Below are positions 17,985 to 28,789 of a stretch of 64,000 bases of DNA, piece after piece. The position numbers and the translations under genes were made by a program. Location of the stretch: NCBI RefSeq assembly GCF_963676685.1, contig NC_092344.1, forward strand, positions 99,726,749 through 99,790,748. Reading direction: 5' to 3'. Position 1 is the first letter of the stretch; every line of letters begins with the position of its first letter. The DNA comes from Mytilus edulis. Its lineage: Eukaryota; Mollusca; Bivalvia; Mytilida; Mytilidae. The notes beneath the pieces were generated by a model. It did no database searches. It was not told where the DNA came from and saw nothing but the letters and a program-made list of their open reading frames with translations.

Positions 17985-20250
17985 AGTACACAAATTATGA
18001 AAATAATATAATTTTAAAGAGTATTTAAGATTGCACTTTTTGTTTACAAACAAGTCTATAATAGAGGTATTCAAAATAACTCTTGAAAATAAATTTTAGA
18101 CTAGTTGATTTTCCATTTTTTTTAGGTCTGAAAGGAACGCTTTTATTGAAAAACGCCCAGATATGATTAAAAAGTCAATTCTTCATGAACAATTGAAAGG
18201 TCTTTCCTTTTTTCTTTTATTGGTAGCCTAATTTATAGATCTTATTATGATGAACATTTTTGCATTTCAAAGTTTCTATCTATCTCTAATCTCTTTTGAG
18301 TTGTAAGCAAAAAATCGTAATTTCGGACCCGAAAAACAGTTTTGGTGCCCTTGGTCCATAATATATGGTCCAATAATTTTGGACCCAACATAACAAATGT
18401 AGATCTTGCCAAGACACACATTTTCTCCGGTACATTTTATCAGACATCTTTTACTGTTATTGAATACACATGACCTGATTTCAGGTTTTTATGCTTAGAT
18501 TAGGTAATGTTTTTCCCATTTTTTCTGATAAAACTTTTTTATACATTTAAAAGTACAATTTATTTTTATTTCATTATAAGCTAGAGAAAATTCTGATTCT
18601 AGTGATACATGTACCTAGTTTTATACAAGCATCTTTATCAACATTACCCCCACTAAGGGTCAATTATACATGGCCCCTCAAAATATGACGTCGTAGAAAA
18701 AAACTGTTGATTGCACCCCTAGGTGACTACAACTTACTGTTTATGAGTTTTAGTGGCAAACCGACATTGTTAATTTTCAAAGGGACATAACCCTATCAAT
18801 GAGTCGTTGAATCTTTTCAATCTTAATGTAACGAAGAACAGGGTCTGCTGCTGAACAAATTCTACCATTCGTTTTTTATGGTTACGGAGTTAGAATGATA
18901 ACAAGGTTTTCGGTGTTAGGGGAGATAACCCTATAAAGGAAATGTTACGGGGTCGTGCCCTCACCACAAGATAGTTTTTGGTCAACCGATACTAGATACC
19001 TAATATCATTTTAACATGTCGCGTACTTTTTTGGGGAAATGTCGTTTAAGTTTGGCGGAAAGAATAATAATAATAATCAGAAGAAATACAGTAAGGTCTT
19101 TCCTTATAGAAAAAGGAAAGACCTTAGATTTTCATCTACAATATTTAAAAAGTTTTTGGGCACAGAAGGTTCAAAATGGTAACAATCCATCCCGTATCAG
19201 TAAAATAGCAATATTGTATTTCAAATGCAGCTGACACCAGGGATTGATACTTCAGGACTGACATGCTACATTAATACATGATGTATCCTACCTGAATCAA
19301 AAGCATAAAGGTAGAAGCGTAGGTATAACTTGAATGCAGTTGACAATGCTACTAATGAATAAATTCAGCCAATTTATATAATAGTAATATTAAAGAAGAT
19401 GCTATATATGATTTTTACAAAATAAATCAACATTTACTTTACTAAAAGTAAAATACTTTTGCCATGCTAGACAACATATCATTTCTATTTTTTATTTTTT
19501 TTGCAATCAAAAAGAATATATGCCCCATGTTCGACAGTGCTTAAAATATATGTACATTGTGTATTACTTATTAGGTTTGTTTTGGGTATACCTTCTTGTC
19601 TACCCAGTTTGAACCAAATTATATACCGTGAAAAAATCATATGTACCTTTATGTAAATTAGATAATGAAAATATTGCTACTGTAGTCGCCAAAACCTACA
19701 ACAACATTTTATTGAGAACCGAAATTATAAAATAAATATAAATGATGTGTTTACAGTTTACTGTCAGAAATTTTATCTGACTGTTTTTCCCCTGCAATAG
19801 TTACGAAGGAACAATGCTGATAGCTTGGTTTGGGTAATACTTCTTAAATTTGTAAAAGACTCATAAAAATGTCTTGCATTTGTACAATCGATTCCGAGTA
19901 ACTTCAACATAACATTTATTGGACCATAAAGTTTTCTTCAACGCTGTAGTGTTTTAGTTGGTATCTATGCATCTTTTAAAGGGGAAATGTCAAGGGCAAA
20001 GTTTATCATTATAAAAATGAGAGATCTGGTATTATTATAAGTGCGACAACCACTAGTATACACCAAAGTTCAAATAAACTGGATGCTCACAGTTATAGAC
20101 AACCGTACGTCCTTCCACAATGAGAAAAATCCATACCGTATAGTCTGCTATATAAGACTCCATCATGAAAAATATGAAACAATTTATTTGAGAAAACATA
20201 CGGCATAATTAAATACAAAATAATTTAAGAAAAAACAAATATGACAGATC
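17985..20250. repeat. Non-coding interval with a hairpin-ended repeat
   Basis: No gene found. About 18650-19130 looks like the 3' part of a dispersed repeat: paired phrases GGGACATAACCCTAT and GGGAGATAACCCTAT, then (AAT)n, then a terminal hairpin at 19092-19124. The rest (17985-18650 and 19130-20250) is AT-rich with nothing I can name. Confidence 0.4.
19092..19124. repeat. Perfect 13-bp hairpin
   Basis: AAGGTCTTTCCTT (19092-19104) and its exact reverse complement AAGGAAAGACCTT (19112-19124) enclose a 7-nt loop. It sits at what appears to be the 3' end of a repeat, like the terminal hairpins at 35001-35016 and 53089-53107. Confidence 0.8.
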
Positions 20251-20790
20251 GATGAGCCAACAACAACCATTGAACTACGGTCACTTGAGGAGTGGGGATA
20301 GGCACATATAGAATATGGCGGGGTTAAACATGCTTGAAGGCGATGGTGTCACAGCAAAACAAATAGACAAACTGATAAAAAAAAGTCATGAGGAATAAAC
20401 AACAAACCACTCAGTTACAAGTTTCTGACCTCGGACAAATATAATGTGGCGGGGTTTAACATGTTTAAAGCGCAAATCATCCCCTAACCTTTGAACAGTG
20501 GTGTAACAGTACCCCAAACAACTAGACTAAACAAACTAGAAAAATCAGTCGAAATGGACTTAACTCATCAGATCGATTCATTCAAAGCAGAAAAAAAACC
20601 AAATTGGCCGTGGCAGGATATTCAGCAAAATTTGGCACAACTTTTTGGAATTTTGGGTCCCAATGCTCTTCAACTATGTTCTTGTGTTGCTTTATAACTA
20701 TTTTGATCTGAGCATCACTGATGAGTTTTATATAGACGAAATGCGCGTTTGGTGTATTAAAGTATAAGCCTGGTACCTTTGATAACTTGA
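20250..20790 (+). repeat. PLE-related repeat carrying a hammerhead
   Basis: Contains two copies of a phrase around GTGGCGGGGTTTAACATG (near 20315 and 20445). The same phrase occurs inverted at about 52440-52460, in the 3' part of the PLE-like insertion within the RBM gene. The right half ends in the ribozyme at 20713-20754 and the phrase CCTGGTACCTTTGATAACTT. A 68-codon frame (20491-20697) inside shows no recognisable protein. Confidence 0.5.
20713..20754 (+). ncRNA. Type I hammerhead ribozyme, solitary copy
   Basis: Stem I CATCA (20713-20717) pairs with TGGTG (20750-20754). Core CTGATGA is at 20718-20724, stem II is GTTT/AGAC (20725-20737, one G-U pair) and GAAA is at 20738-20741. The loop-less stem III is ATGC/GCGT (20741-20748). 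The cleavage triplet is GTT, with T at 20749, weaker than the usual GTC but within the NUH rule. The architecture is the same as in the retrozyme units, but the surrounding sequence is different. Confidence 0.8.
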
Positions 20791-21843
20791 ACTAATAATA
20801 CATCCATAAAAGCAAAAAAGGACACAAAGTACAGATCTATGAGTATCCGCAGTTACTGACAACTAGTCCAAAGACAATAACTAATACATGAAGCATGTAT
20901 CTAAGACTAAAATGTCAATCAGTACACATCCAACTTCCTACAGATTTAGTGTAAAGACGTCATTAACAATCGGAGAAAAACATAGCATTGAGTAAAATCA
21001 AAATATAAGTGTCGACATATTGTATCCTGAATGTGCATATGTGTTAAACAAAAACATTAAGTACGATTTTTATCTAACTGATAACAAAATCAATATTTAT
21101 ACCAATAAAAACAAATTCAAAGATCTAATTACAGAGTTGAATTAGTAACATTTTAGAAAAAGTTTATTAAAAGGATTGATAAGTTTACCTAGATCGTATC
21201 AAAATTTCTCGGCAGGTAAACATCACCGTAAAAATAGGATGTGATTCTCCGTTGAAATAAGTTTTTACAAGGTACAGATGTACACGGTCATTCATTATAG
21301 GTTTTGTTCTGGGAAGAAATTGGCAATAATTCATTAATATTAATCTTGTATCGACAAAGAAAGTGTTTCATCTGAATAATTTACTAGTATGGAAATACGC
21401 ATCTGTTGTACATGTTATAAAGTTTATATTGTTCAGACGTTACAACTCTATAAGTTTAATCAATAATTTCCGACCTTCACTTTGACTGGAACTTACATCC
21501 AATATTTTGTTATACATGTAATAGAAACGGAACTTGGTGGTTGTACAGCCGGGTAAAATGGCTCCCTTTTCGTGGGAAAAAATTGGTTGATTGTAAAGGG
21601 AATCATTGAAGCATGACTGGAGCGCCCCCCTTTTAGGTCAGTCAGCTGGCCCCCTACCTTAGGAAAGGTTGTGGATCCGCCACTGTAAAATGTGATTTGC
21701 AAATGTCTGCAACTGTTTTTGAGCGGTAAAATTGTGGTTAAGTGGTTTAATAAACTTCAATGGCATCAAAGCAAGAGCCTGAACAGCCAAAGAAAAAGAA
21801 AAAAAAAGGATAAGAAGTAAAAACAAAGACGAGCCAATTCCGG
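20791..21843. other. Non-coding interval with a hAT-like terminus
   Basis: No gene. 21660-21685 ends GTGGATCCGCCACTG, the inverse of the CAGTGGCGGAT terminus at 8227, so a hAT-related element ends here. Its other end is not recognisable. Pyrimidine/purine-rich GCGCCCCCCTTTT just upstream is typical of these ends. Confidence 0.4.
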
Positions 21844-22080
21844 GTGCGTTTGGTTTGTCCGCCATTTTTAATCTCACAACAAACATTTCCATTAAGCAAT
21901 AATATGAATGGTCAACCTTACATGAACAATAACACAAATTTCCACAACATGTCCATGCCTATGATGTCACCACCTTTCGTAACTTCGCCTACGCAGCAAT
22001 TCCAAATGGGGGCTCCGTATATGCCCTGCCCCACACCAACGCAAGCGAGCCCACCTCAATGGGCAACCGAACTGTTATCA
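21844..22080 (+). pseudogene. LINE ORF1, N-terminal piece
   Basis: Low-complexity Asn/Met/Pro-rich coding sequence ending PPQWATELLSE, after which the frame is cut by a G-rich transposon end at 22081. The frame resumes at 23822. Composition is usual for disordered N-termini of LINE RNA-binding ORF1 proteins. Confidence 0.5.
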
Positions 22081-23821
22081 GAGGGGGGGCAAGGGGGGTC
22101 CCAATAACAGCAAAACAGCAAATTGATTTGGCTCATAACAGATAACAAGGAATTAAAATGGACAAAAACAGATAACAGTAAATGAAATATTAGAATAATT
22201 CGGTCTTTGACAAATCAGTATTTCTTATTACGGATATAATCCTTTGTAATGCATTCCATTTTTTATGACTATGTTTTTAGTATTAATTTATGTATCTAGA
22301 ATGTGTTTAAATTACTACTCAATATATTATAATATTTTTTATACGCTCGTTTACGGAACGTATTATGGTATACTGTTGTCCGTCTGTTGTCAACATGTCG
22401 GACATTAACTCAAAAACTCTTTAACCATTTGCATTAAACTTTGGGAAATTGTTTATATCTATTGACGTGAGCTCCCTTTTTGGTTTTTTTTTTTTTTATA
22501 AATTTTAGATTTTAAGTTTCTGGGTAATGGGTTTTTATTCAATAAAATTGGTGTTTTTTTTCAGTTTTCTGATAATATCTCAAAAATGCTTTCACAAAGC
22601 AAGGAATTTTGGTGAATTGTTTATATCTATTAACATGAGTAACTTTCAATTTTTATAAATTTTAGATTTTACGTTTCCGAGTTAACGGGTTTTATTAATT
22701 AAAAAGGGGTGATTTTCCAGTTTTCAGACATTAACACAAAAATGTTTTCAGCAGTTCTCATGAAACGTTGGTGTATTGTTTATATATATTGACTGAAGCT
22801 CCCTTTGTTGCTAATCAAAAAAGTGACCTAAAAGAGTTTGAATATTCTGACTTTTTCTAAATGACCATTTAATGAAGTGTGTGAATTTTTCTTAATAAAA
22901 CTATGAGGCAAAGTGGTAATAGGGTAGAAAAATCAAAAGCACCAATTATAAGCATGCAATTTATCAGGTACTTCGAACGAATTTTGACACTCTAAAAGCA
23001 ATTTATTCCACTATTTTCAATATATATTTGAACAATTTTTTATCAGCTGAGGTTTTTGATTGTACCAAGTGTACTAGTAAAGTAGAATATATAGTTTAGT
23101 AGGGAAACAATGGCTTGAAACGAAATAAATCTTTGTTTGTTATGAGTTATGTGCAGCTACTCAAGTACAGGGTTGGAACTTTCATTGTACAATGCATTTG
23201 GTTCTGCTTTGAAAAGAATTACAGAGCTGAGTCTATGTACCATATTATATAAAAGGTTAAGTGGTTGTTAGGACCTAGTCCTTAATTGAGATCCTTGTCA
23301 GATATTCCTGGCCATACATTTTCCTTTTTGTCATATTAAGAATTGTTTTAATTTAATATGTTCGGAAAACAAGGAACATTATTCTCATACAAAAAATTAA
23401 GATAATTCTAAATACACATTCATAAAAAAAAAATGGAATTTATTACAAAGGATAATCATAAGATATACTTGAATTGTCCTGGACCTCACTTCTGTGATGG
23501 GTATATGTTAATGGAATCCTTCTCTGAATACGGGACAAACATATTAGTAGTGGTAGACCCCAATGACCAAAGTTCTTCAATTTATACCGAATATTGACTG
23601 TAAAAAAAAATGCTAACATTCCAATTTTCAATAACAGTTAACAGCAAATACATTATCACAATAACAAATAACAAAATAACTAAAAGCCCAATAACAGCTA
23701 ACAAAGAATAAGACAATAACAGCTAACAGCAAATATATTTTCAAAATAACAGATAACAAAGAATTAAATTGTCCCATAACAGCATAACAGTTAAACCCCT
23801 TGCCCCCCCCCCCCCCCCCCC
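22081..23821. mobile_element. DNA element with G-rich ends inserted in LINE ORF1
   Basis: The left end GAGGGGGGGCAAGGGG (22081 on) is mirrored by CCCCTTGCCCCC and a long C run (23797-23821). The flanks share TTATCA (22075-22080 and 23822-23827), a likely 6-bp target duplication. Removing the element restores the host ORF1 continuity around SE...AMSVKMN. Both ends are rich in ATAACAG/ATAACAAAG motifs (at least ten), as subterminal binding repeats would be. There is no transposase frame. The middle holds a different tandem repeat (22343-22900). Confidence 0.65.
22343..22900 (+). repeat. Tandem-module repeat, 'TATACGCTCGTTTACGGAACG' type
   Basis: Starts TATACGCTCGTTTACGGAAC, then TTGTCCGTCTGTTG, then about three diverged modules of roughly 165 bp. 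Each module has a TTGTTTATATCTATTRAC phrase and an ATTTTAGATTTTA phrase. The organisation is the same as in the repeat families at 32308, 42523, 50141, 50940 and 63580. Confidence 0.5.
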
Positions 23822-24167
23822 TTATCAAAATCCGAAGCTATGTCTGTTAAAATGAACAGTATTGATGAAATAAAAAGTGCAGTTAGCAGTGTTGATTTTA
23901 AATTCAGTGAAATGAAAAGTGATATGAATAAACTATCCAAACGTGTACTTGATGTAGAAACAAGCCAAAATTGTATATCCAAATTATTCGATGAAAACAT
24001 TAAAATGCATGAAAAAAACAAATAAAAAGATAGAATCTGATATCAAAAATCTTGCAACAGAGTTTGAAGCCTTGCGCAATGATATGTCATTTATCAAGCG
24101 CGACTCTAAAAATTTGTCGGATTCAAAAGTCAACCTTCAGAAAATTTTCAAAGCAAATGAAAAGCTC
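23822..24167 (+). pseudogene. LINE ORF1, coiled-coil piece
   Basis: Frames encode a heptad-rich segment (SVKMNSIDEIKSAVSSV..., then LSKRVLDVETSQ, then KIESDIKNLATEFEALRNDM), the trimerising coiled coil typical of LINE ORF1 proteins. A frameshift near 24020 divides it. It ends at KANEKLR where the second insertion begins. Confidence 0.6.
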
Positions 24168-24416
24168 AGGGCTAGGATGAAATTTGAAAAAACAAATAGG
24201 CAGGACAGGAGTTTTTAGTAAAAAAAAAAAGGCAGGATGAGACACTTGCGAAAAAAGTCGGCACGACAATTTAGGTAAAAATAAATTCAGGATAAACTAA
24301 AGAAAAAGGCAGGACCGAACAGAGTGAAAATAAAAAGACAGGACAGAGATTGCAGCTAAAAACAATGCAGGACAAAATTTTTCATCCTAGGCCCCCCCCC
24401 CCTAAAAATCAAATGG
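24168..24416. mobile_element. Small MITE inserted in LINE ORF1
   Basis: The left end GGGCTAGGATGAAATTTG is mirrored near the right side by CAAAATTTTTCATCCTAGGC and a C run. The interior is made of repeated GGCAGGA(C/T) motifs. It separates KANEKLR from SKYESMRDNLLFHG of the host ORF1. The exact right boundary is uncertain by 20-30 bp. Confidence 0.55.
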
Positions 24417-24905
24417 TAGCTCCCTAAGTATGAATCCATGCGTGATAACTTGCTTTTTCATGGAATAAAGGAAAGTGAAAGGGAAGCTTGAGTGCTTATT
24501 ATTAAAAGTATTTGTGAAAACAACCTAGAAATTGAGTATGAATTAAACATAAAATCTGCCTTTCGTCTCGGTAAAATAAAAATGAGGTAGCAGTATTGAG
24601 TCAAAATGAGGGTCAGGAACGTATACGGCCTATATTGGTAAAATTTAGTGACAGGCAGAAACGTGACAGTGTTTGTAAAAGGAGTTACAAGTTGAAAAGT
24701 TAGTCAATTTCTATTACTGATCAATATCCGAAATCTGTTGTGGAAAAGAGGAAATCATTAATTCCCTATCTTAAAAAAGCTTGTGATGCAGATGTGAAAG
24801 CAGTGCTTATTAAGGATACATTGTTTATTGGAGGTCTTTCATATTCAGGTGTCCCACTTGATGCTGCTATTGCAAACGTAAAAAAGGAAAAAAATGAAAT
24901 TTAGT
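24417..24905 (+). pseudogene. LINE ORF1, RRM and C-terminal piece
   Basis: Encodes DNLLFHGIKES, FRLGKIK, RPILVKFSDRQKRDSV and a C-terminal domain, the RRM and CTD layout of LINE ORF1 proteins that bind element RNA. Internal stops are present (for example after YKLKS at about 24700). Confidence 0.6.
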
Positions 24906-25014
24906 GATTCAGAAAATGTTTTACATAAAAGTCAAAATCATGATGGTGCCGATGTCATGAATGAAAATGGTATGCAAGTATCGTAGAAATCGTCGGAAGT
25001 TTTAATTAAAAATT

Positions 25015-27660
25015 TAAAGTGTTTATCTTGAAATATAAATAGTGGTTTTGAAGAAAAATTAAAGATGAGAAATTTAAGAATTTTATTTGTACTTATGATA
25101 ATGTGTTTTTATCAGAATGTTGGATCAATAATACATGTAAACATTGAAAAAGTTTTAAAATTTATAACAAGTAATTTTACAACATACAGTGACCATGCTC
25201 CCATACATGTTCAATTTAAAACTGACTTTACTATGCAGTGCAATGATATAAATTCAAAATTAATGGATGGTGAAGAATCTCAATTTTTCAAATGGAATAA
25301 AGAATTTAGAGACTTATGCTGCAATGCCCTACTAGTTAATGCTGATTATTTAAGTTCAACGATAACTAATATGGACAAAGCGTCTCAGGATGGTATGGAC
25401 TTGTGCATAAATAACTTCACTCAGTGCTTAACAAATGTGACAGCTCCTTTTTTTCAAACAAATGCCAAAAGTAAAAGCGAAATTAAAGCGAAATTCCCAA
25501 AATAAGAGAGCAAATACTGATAAACCATGGTTTGACCAGAAGTGTAAAGAGCTATATGCCAATTATTGTAAAAAAAATACATACTTTTAATGGTAAAAAA
25601 ACATTTAATAGTCATAAAGATTTGAACAGTGCCAAAAAAGCTTACAAGAAGTATGAATGCAAGCTCAAACGTAGTTACAAACAACATGAAGGCTATATGT
25701 TGTGTAAACTAAAGAAAGACAATCCAAGAAAATTTATTCATTATTTAGGGGAAAAAATCAGAGGAAATGTGATTTAAACATTACTGACTTTTTTTAATAT
25801 TTCAAAGAACTTGTATCAAGTGCGCCGAATAGCAATAAGAGACCCGAAGTGATTAATAATGGATGTGTTTTTGATGAACTAGATGCAGATATTACTGCTG
25901 ATGAGATTATAAAGGCAATTTATGAACTTAAAACGGACAAAAGCCGTGGTCCAGACTGTTTGCTGAATGAATTTTTCATTGAATACAAGGATTTTATTAT
26001 ACCACATTTATGTACTATTTTTAACGCCGTATTGATTAGTGGATATTTCCCGTCATCATGGTCAGATGCCATCCTGTTACCAATTTTCAAATCTGGTGAT
26101 GCTAATGATGCAGCAAACTATCGTGGCATGAGCCATGTCAGCAATCTAGGTAAATTTTTCACCACAATACTCAATAAAAGATTGTTAAATTTGGGTAACT
26201 GTCAATGATATATTATCTGATGCACAGTTTGGTTTTCGAAACAGTTGATGCTGTTTTTTGTTTATACTCTGTTATTCAAAATACACTCTGTAAAAATAAA
26301 AGATTATATTGTTGCTTTGTAGATTATTTGAAAGCTTTTGATTCAATTGATCGCTTATCTTTATGGTACAAAATTTCCAGATAAGGTATTCGGGAAGACT
26401 ATTAACTGTTTTAAAATCTATGTACAATAATGTTAGAACCTGTATTAAATTCAATGGGCTAAACTCTGATTACTTTTGTAACAACCTTGGTTTAATGCAA
26501 GGGGAAGTTCTTTGTCCAATTTTATTTTCTTTCTATGTGAATGATTTTGAAAATGAATTTATTGCTAATGGCAATTGTGCCTTAGAGTTTCAAGATATAA
26601 CATGATTTTTGTTAATGTATGCTGGTGACATGATTTTGATGTCTGAAACAGTAGAAGGTTTACAGGAAATGTTGAATACTTTGTCAATTTACACAGAAAA
26701 ATAGGGCTTGTCTGTTAATACAAAAAAAACACAAAAAATGTTGTTTTCAGGAAGGTTGGAATTGTAAGGCCTAATGAGACATGGATCTACAACGGTCAAA
26801 CAATGGATATTGTGGAACAATTTTGTTATTTAGGTGTATTAATACCGTATAATTGTAAATTTCTTAATACACAGAAACATTGTGCAGAACAATTTAAGGT
26901 ATAGAAAAGCTATGTTCAGTATGAGAAAACTACATCATCATTATGTTTGAATGTATTTACAATGCTGAAGTCTTTTTGATACTTATGTTAGTAACATATT
27001 AATGTATTGGTGTGAAATAGGGGAGTACACAAATCTCCTATGATAGAAAGGGTCCATTTGGACTACTGCAAAATGTTATTAACTGTCAAAAGAACGACCT
27101 CAAATGTGATGGTCTGGTAGATTTCCACTGCAGTATGAGGGTAATTATAGAATACTTAAATTTTGGTTCAAAATTTTAATTAGTGACAATATAAAGGTCT
27201 TGTTATAAAGAACTTGTGTTAAATTGTTCAAAATGTATGAATTGGGCAACATATGTAAAAAGATTGTCTTGGTATGAATAATTTGTGGGATAATCAGTGG
27301 TTGTTAAATGTAGACAGCTCATATTTACCTTTGATAAGACAGCGTTTGTTTGATCAAGCTAACCAAGAGTTACAATTTTTATTATTAGATTCTTCTTCAA
27401 AGTGTAGATTATATAAGTATGTTGTAACAAATGTAGTTTTGCAATTTTATTTACAGAAATGCATTCCTATACTTTTTCGTAAATGTATAATAAGGATTCA
27501 TTTGTCTTCTGTATCACATAACCTTTGTATTGAAACTGGACATTATGTTGGTACTAATAGAAATGAAAGAAATAATATTTTTTTGTGATTTAGGAGTAAT
27601 AGAGGATGAATTTCATTTTATCCTGCAATGTAGTAGATATACTGATTTGCGAAAAAATAT
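25015..27660 (+). pseudogene. LINE ORF2 remains: endonuclease stub, RT, C-terminus
   Basis: LSWNINSG (the start of an APE endonuclease) is followed after about 50 residues by TYSDHAPIH, its final motif, so most of the nuclease is deleted. RT blocks follow: DKSRGPDCLLNEFF, SGYFPSSWSDAILLPIFKSG and NYRGMSHVS at 25849-26208, AQFGFR near 26225, and GLMQGEVLCPILFSFYVND at about 26490-26545. The catalytic motif is YAGD at about 26617-26628, where YADD is expected. A C-terminal part (27274-27588) ends ETGHYVGTNRNER. Many frameshifts and stops occur. Confidence 0.7.
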
Positions 27661-27955
27661 ATCAAAAAATATTACTGGTCTAGGCCATCAACTTTTTAAT
27701 TAATAGAATTATTGTCAGGTGAAAACACAAAACAGCTTTGTAACTTGAGAAAGTATATACATTTCTCTTTTAGATTAAGAAACAGTTTATTGTAATAAAA
27801 GATATTTTGTATTGATGAAACTTCTGACGTCACCTATTGTTTATTATGCATATTGTTTATATTGTTTGTAATATGCCATATGTATAAACTGTATATATAC
27901 TTGATTATACTGATGAGCTGTAAGGCTCAAAGTTAATAAAGAATTTGAATTTACT

Positions 27956-28789
27956 TGTTCTTTAATCAACTTCAAATATTCTATTGCTCAAATAGTTGTT
28001 AACAATGCCCCTTAGCTTTACAACAATTACATTAAAGTTCCCCCCTCTATACTGTCAATTGCTATTGAAACCAGAGGATTTTAATTAGCATAAGTATATT
28101 TATAGAATAACTTATCGAAAAATTCAAATATAGAATTGAGTTTAATTTGTTGTTATTACAAAACATTGATATTGTGAACAATTGTTTAATCAATCGCATT
28201 TCAGATCCATGAAATGTACAGAGATAAAGGACTAGCCTGATTGTCTTATTGTTAAACAACAGCTTGGGTTAGGGCTTCGTTGTTTCTTATGAAGTTTTTG
28301 AAGTAACTATGTTATTAATTAATTGAACAGAAAAATTATCAAACGTCAGTCATAGAATGTTGGGAAAACTTCAAATAATAAACTTTTGTAATCTAACTGC
28401 TTGATGCGTTTTAATGCATGCTAAAATCCAACCCCCTAAATAGATCATGAATTTATACATTTTTAGAATTATTTATTTTTATTATGTCAAATATTATTGG
28501 ATGCCGAATTGACTTTAAATAGGTGCCGATTTGACTAGATGCCGATTTAACCAGGTGCCGATTTGACTTTTTCTATGGATGCCGATTTGACCAGGTACCA
28601 ATTTGACTTGTACCCCCTTTTAATAGTTTAACTGTTTAAGAATGACATTATGTGTTCAAAACAATTTAGAAAATCGAGACCGAACTTGTTCTCGCATGAA
28701 GGATCATTAATGTCAAGGCATTATTGGTAAATTGTCAAGCTGGAATTCTGTATTTATTTATTTAGTATTAAATGGCTACCTAGTTTACG
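27956..28789. other. Upstream region of the second GT31 gene
   Basis: No coding gene. It holds the motif array at 28502-28608 and, at about 28670-28700, GAAAATCGAGACCGAACTTG, which resembles GAAAATCAAGACCAAACTTG at 16333-16352 upstream of the paralogue. The gene duplication therefore included upstream sequence. A likely splice acceptor ends at 28765. Confidence 0.5.
28502..28608 (+). repeat. Array of the motif TGCCGATTTGAC
   Basis: Six copies of (T)GCCGATTTGAC or one-base variants start at 28502, 28524, 28541, 28557, 28581 and 28598, spaced 16-24 bp. It lies about 180 bp upstream of the GT31 start codon. Same style as the arrays at 17439 and 47417, but with a different motif. Confidence 0.7.

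Larger units (their letters stand above)
21844..27955 (+). mobile_element. APE-type LINE, broken and interrupted twice
   Basis: One LINE in plus orientation: ORF1 in three pieces (21844-22080, 23822-24167, 24417-24905), ORF2 remains (about 25015-27660) and a 3' end near 27955 (TAATAAAGAATTTGAATTT). Two DNA elements split ORF1 (22081-23821 and about 24168-24416). ORF2 has lost nearly all of its endonuclease and has stops and frameshifts in the RT, so the copy is dead. ORF1 and ORF2 types point to the CR1/RTE/Jockey side of LINE diversity; I cannot name the family. Confidence 0.7.

Noticed and set aside
27909-27935. CTGATGAG followed by a small stem, a possible third hammerhead
   Set aside because: The base after the stem is CAAA, not GAAA, and no stem III or UH triplet follows. 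It is the 3' tail of the LINE.
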